Made by a program: the position numbers and the translations under genes. The notes under the pieces are model-generated. The model was not told the DNA's origin and searched no databases. It worked only from the letters and a program-made list of their open reading frames with translations. Shown here in pieces: positions 1 to 12,300 of a DNA stretch of 64,000 nucleotides. This DNA comes from Wallemia ichthyophaga EXF-994. Its lineage: Eukaryota > Basidiomycota > Wallemiomycetes > Wallemiales > Wallemiaceae. Numbering within the stretch: the first letter of the stretch is position 1; every line of letters begins with the position of its first letter. Location of the stretch: the NCBI RefSeq assembly GCF_000400465.1, contig NW_008806290.1, positions 124,001-188,000 of the forward strand, written 5' to 3'.

Positions 1-421
1 TGCCCTCTAATCGATACACACACGTAGATGGTAAATCTACAAATCCAACTCGGTAAATATTGAGCGGAGGCTAACAAGGAGATAAATTTGGAATGCTGAA
101 GATACCATAAAAATGATGGTGTCGCTATATTGTTCAAATTGACAGTATATCATATCTCTGAGTTCGTCCTCTCACTTATTTTGCCGTTTGCGAGATGCCT
201 CGAGTAGCTTGTATACTATATAGTGTGTCTTGCTGATTTCAGACATCTGTAGCACTATTTCAAACACCCAAACACCATGCCAAGTTAAGATCTTATCGGT
301 GCTGTGCTTCGAAGGCACAAATTGTAAGCGACCAAAGGAAGCAAATAAATATTCAAATCTGTGTTACATGATTAATTTCAAAATACAAGCATAGAACTTG
401 GTTGGTTTCAAATAGCGAAGC
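1..421. other. gene-free left edge, 3' of RFC1
   Basis: No open frame with recognisable protein similarity is seen on either strand. It lies downstream of the RFC1 stop codon (minus strand), so it probably contains the RFC1 3' untranslated region and perhaps the end or flank of a gene outside the window. I see nothing else in it. Confidence 0.4.
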
Positions 422-3192
422 TTATTTGCTACCCTTACCGCGTGACGCGCTAGCCTTGCCGCGTTTTGATGCAGCTGGCTTTTTTGGTTGTTTGACAAGC
501 TTATCAGCAGTAACATCGTCATTTTCATCGTCTTCCTCTTCCTTAACATCTACAACGTTATCATCCTCATCATCCAATACGTCTTCGTGGTCCGGTACCT
601 CAGCCTTAATTTGGGCGGCTGATGGTTTAATGACTTGACCGCGAGAAAATGCAATAGGGTGGTCTCTGTTATTGTAGCTGTTGCGAGATGGTTAACTACC
701 AATCATCCCTTAGTGATTGACTTACTTTCTCGTGAATGCAGTTTTGTTCTTCGTGGGTATACATTTCACTGTCTTTTCAAGAGCCAAATCACCAACACCT
801 AGCTCAGACATAACATCAAAGTCGTCCTTAGAAAGCATATAATTGTCCAGCAAGTTGATAACACTATCAATATCAGGCTAAAATGGTTAAGCGTTAGTGA
901 CTTGGAGTGTAATTATTTGGATACGTACGACACTCTCTGTCAATGGGTTAAACATCCTTGGCCACAATGTTGGATAGTAGTACTGTCTAATTTCGTCACG
1001 ATCACCACTAACCTTGACTCTCATTTTTGCTTGAATTTCACCCAAAGCTCTGATATTCTTGTTTGTTTTCGAATATTGACCAAGCCACATTGGGAAACTG
1101 ATCGTATCTCTACCAAAGCTTTTAAATCCACCGTACATAAAGGAAGCAGGTCGGACAGTAGAGTTCATGGCATGTAAAGGCATTAAACCCCATTGTTGTT
1201 GTGAGCTATAAGCAATTTGAGCTTTGAATGAGGCTTTTAAAAAGAAAGACACACCCATGGATCATGGAATCGACCAAATCACCATCAGAAATAGCATCTG
1301 CAGCTTTACTGGCATACTTCATGCGCTTAAACTCAGCTTTCTCATTATTTGAATCTCTTGCTTTGGCAGGATTGCATTTGACGTAGTTTTCCTAATCGAT
1401 TGAGTTTTGCTTACTAGATATTGCAAGCTACTTACCTGAACGAAAAGTGGTATTAAGCTATGATCATGGAAATAATAATCAGCCTTCGATCCAAGGGTGC
1501 TAGTGCTAGTTGCACCAAACATGTGTGGACTGAAGAGATTGGACATGACAGTCCAAGGTGTTTGGATGGTAAACTTTTGATTCTGTTGAACCCTTGAAGA
1601 AAATTGTCAGCCAAAAGATAGACAGTGGAACTTCTAAACTAACAGTTCTTTGCCTTGATCAAAATTCATTGAACTAGACAGTAATTTCCATGTTGAAATC
1701 ATGTTGATGACTTGTCTGATATCTGACTGAGAACCACTCACAAGCTGATCAACAACAACAGGGTCCAATTTCATTTTTTCTCTAAAGCAAGTCAATAAAG
1801 TGGAGTGTTGAGGTATATAGAGTCGCACCTGTGAAGGATAGACATGATGCGAGATCTCACTTGAGTGGCTTCTGGTCTTCTAAAAACAATGTCACCACAT
1901 GTCGATTGAAACGGTCTCATTTTTGGATTCGCCTTGTCATTACATATGCAAATGATAGGAATCTTAATAGAGTGAGACGGATTGTTGGAAAGTAAACCAA
2001 CGTACCCTAGTCTTTCTAATAAGAGTGTTCATAGCACCAACACCTCCTCTGTCTCCTGAAGACATACCGTCGCACTCATCAAAAATCAAGCAAGTGGAGT
2101 GATTGAGAGGATGAGTCTCAGACTAATTAGAGTGTTAGGAATTGTACGAAGAGACCTAGCGTAGACGAACGTTGCTACCAAAAAAGCTATCAATAGAAGT
2201 ATTGTCGATGTTGGTGGTGTTTTCAATCAGCTTCTTACTTCTGACGTCACTGGCGTTTAGTTCAAGAGGTGAGAAGCCAGCGATCTTGGCTGCTAAATGA
2301 GCTGCAGTAGTCTTTCCTATTCCAGGAGCGCCATGAACAAGAAGCGCTCTCTTGGATTTGATATCATTCTTTGAATTGTCAGAGGGAAAACCCGCCTGTA
2401 ATTGATGTTGCCTGGATGATTTTAAAGGAGTGATGAAATTAACGGGAGACATACCAATTTTGCAACCAATTCAAAATCTTTTCTACTTGACCTTTGTTAC
2501 CGCAGATATCTTTGAGCTGAGTGGGGGCGTATTTGACAGTCCAAAGTTGAGAGTTTGGTGAGGTAGATTCAAAGGATGAGCTGGGAGATTGGATAAGAAA
2601 GATGATGGAAAGAAAAGACTATAACGCACGCTTTTGAAGAGCGTTTATCTTTAGCTTTCTGTTCTTTCTCGATGGCTTCCATCTCTTCAGCGTCTTTCTT
2701 AACCTTAGCTTCATCTTTCTTTACTTTGTTGAGATAAGAAGGGTCTTGCGAAGGAGAAGTAGTCGCAATCAAGTTACAGAAGCCGTCTTCATCGAGAGTT
2801 TTAAGGCCTTTATCTTGTATAGTCTGTAGCTTCTTTGGGCCAGGCTCTCTGCCCAAAATGACATACGAAGTTTTACCGGAAGGTGCGGCAGTGACCTTAG
2901 CGCCATAACGCTTAGCCGCCTCAACAGCAGAATCACGGCCGACGTTATCTAGTTCACCGGTGAAGACGAGAGTAAGGCCACTCAAGCAACCAGGAGCGCC
3001 CTCTGGGATAGATTTAGAGCCAAGACTTTCAGGCCCAGGGCGTTGGAGGTAATCTTTGTAAGAGAAGGAGGAGGCAGGCGCGGAAGACGAAGCAGAAGAC
3101 TTGGATTTCTTTTGAGGAGAATTCTTCTGCTTAGGAGGAGGAACGTCTTCATCGCTATCAGAGATAACGACCGTCTTGCGTTTCGGGGCCAT
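422..3192 (-). CDS. RFC1: replication factor C large subunit (clamp loader)
   Basis: Large subunit of the nuclear RFC clamp loader, which opens and loads PCNA onto primed DNA. The first exon encodes a Lys/Ser-rich head and a BRCT domain (about residues 66-148, GLTLVFTGEL ... SYVILG). Later exons carry the AAA+ module: Walker A HGAPGIGKTTAAH near 2300-2340 and a Walker B-like LIFDECDG near 2060-2090. The RFC1 C-terminal domain follows (WGLMPLHA, YYPTLWPRMFNPLTESV), then an acidic stretch and a basic Ser/Lys/Gly tail ending GKGSK. About seven small introns interrupt the frame; without them the coding sequence fits roughly 850 residues, close to yeast Rfc1. The start is the first ATG before MAPKRK. 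The gene begins only 40 nt after the stop of its upstream same-strand neighbour. Confidence 0.93.
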
Positions 3193-3232
3193 TATCGTGG
3201 AGGTGAGAGATAAAAGTAAATAAATTACATGA

Positions 3233-4203
3233 TTACAACTTTCTAATTTGATTTTTGTTCAAATTAAAGCCAGCCAGTAAGCCGCCTAAATTGCCTTGAT
3301 TGAACAAACCCTTAGCGCCAGCGACGTGTTGAATGAATCTGTAGATGTGTTAATGGATGCGTGCGACTGATTACATACCAACCTGTCGTTACCAGAGATG
3401 ATAAAGTTGAAATCCTTCAAATCAAACTTATTGTTATTATCAAAGTAGCTCCACCAACTGCCACCCAAGCCTAGAGATTGTTTCAATTTATACATATCTA
3501 AATGTCCTTCTTTTGAAGAATTGATAAAATTCAAATGCAAGTTACCAAACTTCCTACTCATATCCAGCAAATCAGATTTAAAATACGTAGATTCTTCATT
3601 CGTTGAGCTGTAGATAAGGTGGATTTGTTTGTTTGAGTTTGTCGACAGCAATGAATTTATAGATTGCATTGCAGGTGTGATAGCTGTACCACCAACTATG
3701 AATACTAAGTTATTCCTATCAAACATATTCAAATCGAATGATAAATTTGGGCCTCTAAGCTCAATTTCATCATTTGGTTTTAAGTTGTTTATATAGTTTC
3801 CAATCTCTGAGTTCTTGTAAAGCTTCACTAGTAACTCAATCTCTCTTGTGTCTTTTGTAATAGGTTTAAGGGGCGTGTATGGTCTCTCTGTTTGGATAAA
3901 CGGCTGCTTGACCCAGATGTGGTGTATAATTGATAAAAAGTCATTCGGAAATTTATCACTTGGGATGGCAACTTTCAGCAATTTTGCATCCTCAGTGATT
4001 TTATCGACTTTATTCAATTTAAACTTTGAATATTGATAAGGATCTAAGTTTTCCTTCAAACTTGTATCATATTTTGGCATTGGTATTGTTAAATAGAGCG
4101 TTAGACTGACAGTTGATAGCCCTAGTACTCCCATCGATATTCCTCCTACGCGTCTCATAGTACTCCTGCTCATCGTATCAAACAGAGAATAATTTTCATT
4201 CAT
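3233..4203 (-). CDS. Cyc2-like / cytochrome b5 reductase family FAD oxidoreductase
   Basis: Ferredoxin-reductase-fold flavoprotein. An N-terminal hydrophobic segment (GISMGVLGLSTVSLTLYL, about residues 20-37) follows a basic start, as in inner-membrane-anchored mitochondrial proteins. The FAD motif ERPYTPL and the nucleotide-binding motif VGGTAITPAMQ are visible. The exon pair 4203..3383 and 3338..3233 joins across a GTTGGT-donor intron and restores an ending with VAGAKGLFNQGNLGGLL, giving 308 residues. That ending resembles Cyc2 (mitochondrial FAD protein assisting cytochrome c haem attachment) more than Mcr1, which would carry a CGPP motif. The first ATG overlaps the COQ3 stop codon (ATGA); internal Met codons 11 and 16 are alternative starts. 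The family is firm; the Cyc2 assignment is inference. Confidence 0.75.
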
Positions 4204-5204
4204 TGAACCGGTTTACGTAGCCAAATTATATAATTACACCAGTTGGTCGCTGGTATTGACGGATCCATTAGATTCCAACGGTTTGAAATTGGATTATACG
4301 TCATTCCGTTTATTTCACCTTTTAGTCTATTTAATATTGGCGTTGAATCTACTAAAGATATCAATGATTGGTCGTCTATTGTAACATCGTTCGGTTTCAA
4401 CCAGCCAACTTGATCTCTGAAAAACTCAACCATCTCTATTGGTTTGATATACTTGTTATAATTATGTGTACCTTTGGATACCAAGCCTAAAACATCCTCA
4501 GCCATTGTAATCGTTAAAAGCTTTGATAAAGGTGTACGCGATATCGTTGATATGAACATATGTCCACCGGGCTAAGCTTTATCGTTAAATAAGGGTTTAT
4601 ATAACACCATATCACCCACTTTAACCAAATCTGTGCACGTCTTTAAGAAATCCGCTGCTTTGTCCACATGCTCAATGACTTCCATCGCACAAACTAAGTC
4701 AAATGACTCTTTTCGCGTCTTCAACAGCTCTTCCGCTGCTGAATATTTGTACTCCAAATTGCTCTGATTGAAGTATGGGTCCTGCTTCGAATGCAACTCA
4801 GCCATTTTGATATTAGCTTCGGTGACATCAATTCCAGTAGTGGTAGCACCCAATCTAGCCAATGTCTGATAACGGTGTTAGAAAATAAAGCAAGCTAAGC
4901 GTTAATATTCAACCTCTGATAGTAAACCGCCGCCGCAACCAATATCTAACGCTGTCAACCCACTTAGAGTATTTACATCTTTAAACTGCCTATTACTTCG
5001 TATTGCGTCTTCCCTTCTAGCGTTGTTGATATTCTTCAGTATAAATTCAGCTCTAACTGGGTTCATCTTATGAAGCAATCCAAACTCTCCAGATTCATCC
5101 CACCAATGCTTGGAAAGCTTTGAGAAGAAATCAACTTCATGCTTATTTACTGTTGAGTACAGCCTGGAGTTATTTGTGATCCTCCTGATTGATCCACTCA
5201 ACAT
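4200..5204 (-). CDS. COQ3: ubiquinone biosynthesis O-methyltransferase, mitochondrial
   Basis: SAM-dependent O-methyltransferase acting twice in coenzyme Q synthesis on the mitochondrial inner membrane. Exons 5204..4914, 4865..4620 and 4571..4200 give 302 residues. The N-terminus (MLSGSIRRITNNSRLYST) looks like a mitochondrial presequence. The SAM motif I is LDIGCGGGLLSE, followed by GIDVTEANI, LVCAMEVIEHV and PGGHMFISTI, the usual Coq3/UbiG series. FFSKLSKHWWDESGEF near the N-terminus is also typical. The stop TGA shares bases with the ATG of the next same-strand gene, and the gamma-tubulin stop lies only 73 nt upstream of the start. Confidence 0.95.
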
Positions 5205-5277
5205 GATCCTCAACGTCGTCTCACAACCGTATAAATAGCGTAATTTACATTTATTATACAAACAAATTAATATCTGA

Positions 5278-6893
5278 TTATACTTCATCTTGGTCTGCAT
5301 GGTACTCTGTATAATCAGGTCTCTCCGATGCCTGATACTCATCAATCATATCCTGAACCACCTCCCTCGAATCATGGAACTCATCCATGTTATTTGAGAA
5401 CATCTTTTCACGCTTATATGGCTCCAAGAATGCGTTCCTCTTCATTAGTCTATCATACTGATCTCTTACACGCTTAAAGAGTGATGCAATCGATGTATGA
5501 TTAGCCAGCATCAACCCATTAACCCTATGTGAAGAAGGCACGTAAGGCGATTTACGCGTTAAAGCTACTTGGATTGATGCAGGACCCCAAGGAATAAAGT
5601 TTGCTAATTGTCTCTCCCTTATTCTTAACAAAGACTTGTGAACATCAGTTGGATCAACATCACCTTGGATTATATTCAACAATGAAATATAACAGCTATT
5701 TTTTGATGTTGGTGCACTAACCATTCTGTTTTTTGGTTGTAAAAGTCTTCTCATGACGTCCAAAACTGTTGTCTTCCTGATTGACTTGGCTTTTTCAATT
5801 TGATCTGAAGTGAAAGGTGTATAAGATGTCATTAAGAAATGACACCGTGGAGTTGGTATAAGAGATGCAATAATTGATGATAAGTCGTTGTTCATGTAAC
5901 CCGGATATCTCAGTGGTGTTGTTGCCGCTGACATGACAGTTGATACCTTTTTCTTTGTTAGAGTGTCTTAATACATGAAACAGCAACCTCACCAATTGAT
6001 TGGTTTGCGAGAATGACGGATGTGGCACGTGTAATCTATCCGCTGCAATTCTAGACAGAGCAGCGTTATCCAGAACAACAACACTATCCGCGTGATTGAC
6101 CAATCTTTTCAAAGCGAGCATGCTATTGTAAGGTTGAACAACAACATCCGAGGTTTCCTGATTATTTGGAAAAACAGAGTACGTCTGAATAAGCTTTTTC
6201 GGGAACCTATCATTCAATCTTTCAAGCAGAAAGGAACCTAAACCAGAACCGGTACCACCTGCAATAGAATGCAAAAGCATGAAGCCCTATTTAGCATAAA
6301 GTGAGCTAATTTCAATCATCATCACCTTAACTAACCTCCAACGAATCTGAACCGTCAGCCTCTCTATCAATCATATCAAAAACTTCATCATAAATACGCT
6401 CAGCTGCGTGATAACCCATAGCCCAGTTATTTGCAGCACCACCACCATCTTGTGAGACGTAGATGTTTTCTGGGTTGTATAAGTTTGCAAATGGGGACGA
6501 TAGTATGTTGTTGACGACCTAATAGCGTGACAAAGTGAGAAGTTTGTAGAAAATATAGAAAGAAACGCACCCTAGGCTCTAAATCGACTAGAATAGATCT
6601 TGGAATGTAATGATCATCGTCTGCTTGATAGAAGAAGACGTCTTTTCTATCAAAACCCGCATCCTGAGCGTGGTCTTCTAGTGTACCATCCTGGGATATA
6701 CCATGCTCGTGACAAAGCTGTTGCCAGAATGAGTGACCAACTGATAGCGATCCGTGTTAGAGTCTATAAACGCGTGTCTAGCACTGACTAACTCGCGTTT
6801 CCCGCTTGACCAGCTTGTAGGGTACTATAGAAGCGTGTCAAAAAGCATAATAGACGCTATTTAGACGGAAATTCACATTAATTCTCTTCCCAT
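5278..6893 (-). CDS. TUB4: gamma-tubulin
   Basis: Nucleates microtubules as part of the gamma-tubulin complex at spindle pole bodies. The first exon is only MGRELI before an intron; exon 2 supplies TLQAGQAGN and a third starts [16 protein letters not shown]. The GTP-binding glycine loop GGTGSGLGS and the gamma-type segment [15 protein letters not shown] are present, and the protein ends EYHADQDEV. At least four short introns are needed; one has a GTTAGT donor and replaces the usual NQ after AGQAG with NA. Length is near 450 residues, as expected. A CM1-motif protein that would recruit gamma-tubulin lies at 58.3 kb. Confidence 0.95.
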
Positions 6894-7269
6894 AGAGTGA
6901 TTGAGTGATTGTACTGAACAAGATGAAAATGGAAATGTCAAGTTCAAATCTGTGTATGTGCTTTGGATATGTGTATATTTTAAGTATTCAATATACACAG
7001 CTATATCCACTCACAAATCCCCCAACTCCGCGTTGCCAGCGTCGAATCCACGTAAAAAGTTGCAAAAATTAAAATTTAATTATACAACAATATAAGCAAA
7101 TAAAAATAGACAACTGATGAATTCAACTTTATTTAAATTTTTCATAAAACATTTCACCATGTGACAGATTTTCCCGCCTTCTCTCTTCTGAGTGCACATT
7201 GAAGGCAAAGTCTTTTATCAGTCGCATAACCCAGATCTCTCCCTTTAAACTCATTCATATCTCTTAATC
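6894..7269. promoter_or_regulatory. divergent TUB4/NOP1 intergenic region
   Basis: This 376-nt gap separates the start codons of gamma-tubulin (minus) and fibrillarin (plus). It is one of the longer intergenic regions here and includes an A/T-rich block near 7060-7145. It must hold both promoters and 5' untranslated regions. No specific factor site can be assigned with confidence. Confidence 0.45.
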
Positions 7270-8339
7270 ATGGCTTTCGGTGGTGGTTAGTCTCCAGTCT
7301 TCTCTATCACCCTTCTAAATTTTATCTCAGATCGTGGTGGTCGCGGTGGCGCAAGAGGCGGTCGTGGCGGTGCAAGAGGTGGATTCGGTGGTCGCGGTGG
7401 TGGCAGAGGTGAGCTGAATCGCATTTCAATTCCTCCTCTCTAATTTTATCCAGGTGGTGCTACCCGCGGTGGTGGTGTTCAAGGCAGAGGCGGTAGAGGC
7501 GGTGCTCCACGTGGTCGTTAGTCTAGTTCTACGCTTGAAATACTCACTCTAACTCGTTTCCAGGCGGTGCTCCAAGAGGCGCTCCAAGAGGTGGCAGAGG
7601 TGGTAAACCTGGCCCAGGTGGAAAGAAGGGCGGTAACGTCATCCTTGAACCACACAGACATAAGGGTATCTTTATCGCTAAAGGAAAGGAACACTTGCTT
7701 GTCACAAAGAACTTGGTCCCTGGTGAAGCCGTTTACGGTGAGAAGAGAATCGCCGTTGAAGGCGACGACGGCACAAAGGTTGAATACAGAGTCTGGAATC
7801 CTTTCCGCTCCAAGTTGGCTGCTGGTGTTTTGGGTGGTTTGGACAACATCCACATTCAGCCTGGCTCAAAGGTCCTCTACCTCGGTGCTGCTTCAGGTAC
7901 TTCTGTTTCTCACGTTGCAGACGTCGTCGGTCCAGAGGGCTGTGTCTACGCTGTCGAGTTCTCCCACAGATCCGGAAGAGATTTGGTCAACATGTGTAAG
8001 AAGCGTACAAACGTCATCCCAATCGTCGAAGATGCTCGTCACCCAATGAAGTACCGTATGTTGTTAGGAACTGTTGATGCCATCTTTGCCGATGTTGCTC
8101 AACCTGATCAATCTAGAATTGTTGCCCTCAACGCTCATCACTTCCTCAAAAACGAAGGCCACGCTGTCATCTCCATCAAGGCTTCATGTATTGATTCTAC
8201 CGCTCCTGCTGAGGCCGTTTTCGCCCAAGAAGTACGCAAATTGCAACAGGAATCTTTCAAGCCAAGAGAACAACTTTCATTGGAACCTTACGAGCGTGAT
8301 CACGCTGTGGTCGTTGCCCGCTACGAGCGTCACAAGTAA
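7270..8339 (+). CDS. NOP1: fibrillarin, box C/D snoRNP 2'-O-methyltransferase
   Basis: Nucleolar methyltransferase that 2'-O-methylates rRNA using C/D snoRNA guides. Exons 7270..7285, 7331..7408, 7454..7516 and 7564..8339 give 310 residues. The first about 75 residues form a Gly/Arg-rich (GAR) domain with RGG repeats, cut by three small introns. The catalytic domain follows: [34 protein letters not shown], the SAM site [31 protein letters not shown] and [10 protein letters not shown]. The domain order and length match the family exactly. Two of the three introns use GTTAGT donors. A candidate guide RNA for this enzyme sits at 21.4 kb. Confidence 0.97.
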
Positions 8340-8454
8340 ACGTGAAAGCGTGAAAACGTGATTCAAAGTTTAGACTCAAGATTACTAGCAGAATAAATTT
8401 ATTATCTTCTCTCTCCTTTTGTACTTTATCACATACTACGAAAAAAAAAACTAT

Positions 8455-9313
8455 CTATTTGTGGCGTGAAAGATAAGTTAAAGTCAGCGAAGATCCTATT
8501 ACCATTCCCATTAAGACTGGTGCGAAAGACTTGAATACAGAGGCTGCTTTGCTTAATGTCAATGAATGTGCCTTGGGTATCTGATCCTTGTCGTATCCCT
8601 CCAATATGTGCTCAAGGTCTTTGTCAGACATTTCTGCGAGCTCATCAAAGCTGTAATTGTCGCAGACTTTGATCATCCATTTCATCCGCTTAACGCCAGG
8701 CTTACCGCCAACTGTTGGCTCAATTGCTCGAAGTTTTTTTCTCAAACTACCTACGTTGGTTATCGCAGGTCCAATAGTCTTTGGCAGTGCATTCTCAACG
8801 ATACCCTTTAGTTTGGCTGATATTCTAGGTCCCTGACCACCGGTAGATATCAATATCTGCAGTGGACCTCTTCTGACTATAGAACCGAAGTAGAAGTCGC
8901 AATTTGGTGGTATGTCAGCCACATTTGTAGCGATATTGAGCGACTTTGATATATTATATATGTGCTTCGAAGTTTCTACATCGTCGATAGCTGTCAACAC
9001 CATATTTGCATCCTTGAAATCATTCGCGTCTTCAAACTGTCTATCGACGTAATCAAATATTTGACCAGAATCAACTCGATAAGCGACTTCTTGGTTTAAT
9101 CCATTCCTTGGGCAAATTAATCTGATTTCTAGATTGTAATTTCAATAAAAATATATGCATTCCCGCTATTCACTCACTCGCGTCTGCATTTAAGAGATTG
9201 ACGATACGACCAGCAGCAACTTCACCACCACCGATCAAAACGACAATCTTTTCCTTCAGCTGCCATGCAATCAACAAGCCACCGCCTGGTTGAATTTCTG
9301 GATACGTTGACAT
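8455..9313 (-). CDS. MET8: precorrin-2 dehydrogenase / sirohydrochlorin ferrochelatase
   Basis: Makes sirohaem, the cofactor of sulfite reductase, by oxidising precorrin-2 and inserting iron. The N-terminus has the Rossmann motif VVLIGGGEVAAGRIVNLLNADA; one intron with a GTGAGT donor follows; then IRLICPRNG, a YRVDSG/FDYV stretch, the MVLTAIDD segment and ISTGGQGPRISAKLKGIVE, all typical of Met8. The total is near 270 residues, similar to yeast Met8. The last about 20 residues before the RHK end are strongly hydrophobic (FAPVLMGMVIGSSLTLTYL), which suggests a C-terminal membrane anchor not present in the soluble yeast protein. Start 9313 lies 76 nt after the UBR1 stop on the same strand. Confidence 0.93.
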
Positions 9314-9389
9314 GAGTGATTACGTCTGAGAGCAGCTTTCAATCAAGTAAAATGAATCAAATGCTGAAAATATAATATATATTTGCTAT

Positions 9390-12300
9390 TTACATTGTAC
9401 GCCAGCCACCCTGATCACTAACAAGATCCAACTTGCGTCCAATCCACGATGGAATCTGGTGATTAACCCATATTCTGTATATCTCATTTAATCTTCGCTT
9501 ATGCAGGTATTGTGGTTTTCCACGACTACTTATATGAGCTTTATAGTGCGAGGAAATCAACTCAACTCACCGAATACCAATATCTACTTCACCGTGCGCA
9601 TCCAGATATGGTGGTTGCGCAAACGATCCCTTATTATCGTATAGGTAGAACGTTGCTGACTTCTTTGGCATGAAATATGCTCCGACTACACCGCCACATC
9701 TGATATATGTCCGTTTAGTCAACGCAATCAAATCAAATCAACTTACTTCTTCATGTGTGTGTTGCATTCACCAACCTTGGTCGACTGGTCATGACAACAG
9801 AACGACTGATGACAAAGTGATGCCCCACAAAGCAAACATAGCGCAGGATCTGATGGTACTTGGTTGCAGTTTGGACATACTCTCGTGAGAACATCATCAA
9901 TCAAAGCTGATAATTGATAAGGCAATGCTGTCAGTCTGTATATTTGTGGATAATCCAGCTTCAAAGTATAGTCTCTCGGTCTCAGCTCTTGTACATGATG
10001 TCCGAAATGTGAACACCATCCTTCAACCATTCTCTGTATTGTCGTTTGTCTCGATGAAGATGTATTCAATGCTTCGTTTGGCGGTAATATCTCTAGCTCT
10101 TTCATTAGTCGCATAAACTCGCAGTCGCTCTCTTCTTCATTCATTCCGTGCATCTTAACATCACTTTCATTACTCTTCTTGGTGAAAAGGACTGGAGCCT
10201 TCCTTACTACCCTATTCAAAATTGAAACCCTCCTTAAGAATGGTAGCATGTAGCTATACATGAGCTTGGATATATACTCATCTGGGAGTAACTTTAACAT
10301 TCTCTCCCCATCGTTGTATAAAGCAGTGAATGATTGCAACATATAATGAATCACCGATGAAATGTTCCCGAATATATGCTCTGCATTGGCAGGTAACCTT
10401 TCTATCTCTGCTGGTGGTCTTAATAACGGCGAGTCTGCAACACCATCTGTTCTAGATGCTTGGATGAGTGCAATAACTGTTCTGACTAATTGAGCATAGA
10501 AAGTAAGCGTTATCATAGGTGGTAATGACTCTGGTGCTGTTGCTGCTGTCTCTACTAGCAAGCTGAATGGATCGCGCAGCAACAAAGGCTGACGAACATT
10601 ATCTTCTCTACCAAACTCTGGTAAAATACGCTGGAAAATACCCTTGGCTATTATTTGCGGACCATTTGATTGATGTACCGGATGACGAGTTGCTAAATTT
10701 TCCAAACAACCTAACATACTTTCAATCATCAACAAATGTAATTCATTCACTTGATCGGAAACAGATCTTTCATTGCCTCCTGTACCACGGAGTGCCACTT
10801 CAATTGATGATATCGTGTATGCGACAAGTTCACCTGGTAGATACATTCCTTCACTCGATAACTCCTGTGCTGCTGGAATACTGCTTTGTCTCATATCCTC
10901 TGCATTCATTGAAATAGGTTTAATTAAACCCATTAATCTATCTGTAAGTGCAGATTGTGGATTCTTTTCGATGTTATCCAGCTTTGAAGGAGCAGATCTA
11001 GCATACCAAGGCCAAAATTCACCAGAACCAGTCTCTTGTTCTTGGAAGTCATTCAAAAGCGATACTTTTGGATCTTTGAGTAGATCAATCGATACAGATC
11101 TAACCCATTCTGTAATCTTAGGGCTGCTTGAGACTGCTTTTGGGCGTTTAAAGATTGGCATGATAGCATTACCTAATCCTTTGCATAACGGACATATAAA
11201 CTCCTTCCACTTAGGCTCGTCCGGCTGTGTTCTAGCGATTTGAGACTGATGGCGTGACACACTCGACGCGAAGTAAGTCTCGAAACACGATAAGTGCATT
11301 CTGTGTCCGCATGTTGACATGTGTAAGCCCAATCTGGTGTGCTCTGATGAGAATCCTGGAGTTGTTGTGTTTGGTTGAGTTGAACGGCTGTTTAGTTTGC
11401 TCTGAATAAAGCTTTGCTTGTACTGATTGTCAACACTTGCAGGTGATGACTCAGGACGTTTATCGAGATCGTGCGACATCCAAAGTGGTTCATAAACAAA
11501 ATTAGGATCGAGTGATGGAGTGTTTCTAAGTAGCTTTGATGGTTGAACGAAAGCAAGTGATCCGAACGACGTCCCACCCAAAACTTCCTGACAGACTATG
11601 CAGTCGCCAAAGTCTCTGTGATCTGCATGCGGATCATCACTACCCAAATTATCCTCTACTGCATCGTCTTCATCTTCCATATCTTCATCCTCATCACCCA
11701 ACTGATCCAGCAAGTTTTTCTGCTGATTAGCGAACTTCTCCATAATGGCTGTTTGTCTTGCTTTGGCAGCAGTCTTGCGAGCTTCAGCAGGATCTTCAAT
11801 TGGCTCGTTACTAGCTGGTTGGATGATTTCTCTGCTCGCACTAACAGCATCTCCACAAACATCACTCAATTGATCCAAAATCCAACTAATCCTTCCTTTG
11901 ACATTTACCAGTCTTTGGTCATTCTCGTGCTTACACAGCAACTCTACGAGCGTTGAATGCATAAGATATCTTCTTGAACCAGCGAGCTTTGCAAAGATGG
12001 TCTTGGCTTCGACCAAAGCACACATAATAAGATGCAGTGCTGCTTCAATTAGTATATCACGAGTGAATGATGCAGCTGGTCTGCCCTGCTCATCTCTCTC
12101 GTTGAAGGCGTTAAACAATGACGCGTATACAATTTGTTGGAATACCTCTGTCTTGTATACACCAATGAAGGAATTATACGGTCCATTCGTAGGCACATCG
12201 AGCTTCTTGGGAATGTGTATTGCATTCTCTTTTCCGATGCGCTTATAAAACTTCTGCAATGACGTCGCAGCTGCTTCGCGCATGTTCCTCGTAAAGTTCA

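Noticed and set aside
7567-8049. 160-codon open frame overlapping fibrillarin in another phase
   Set aside because: Shadow of the fibrillarin exon; the fibrillarin frame carries all the conserved motifs.
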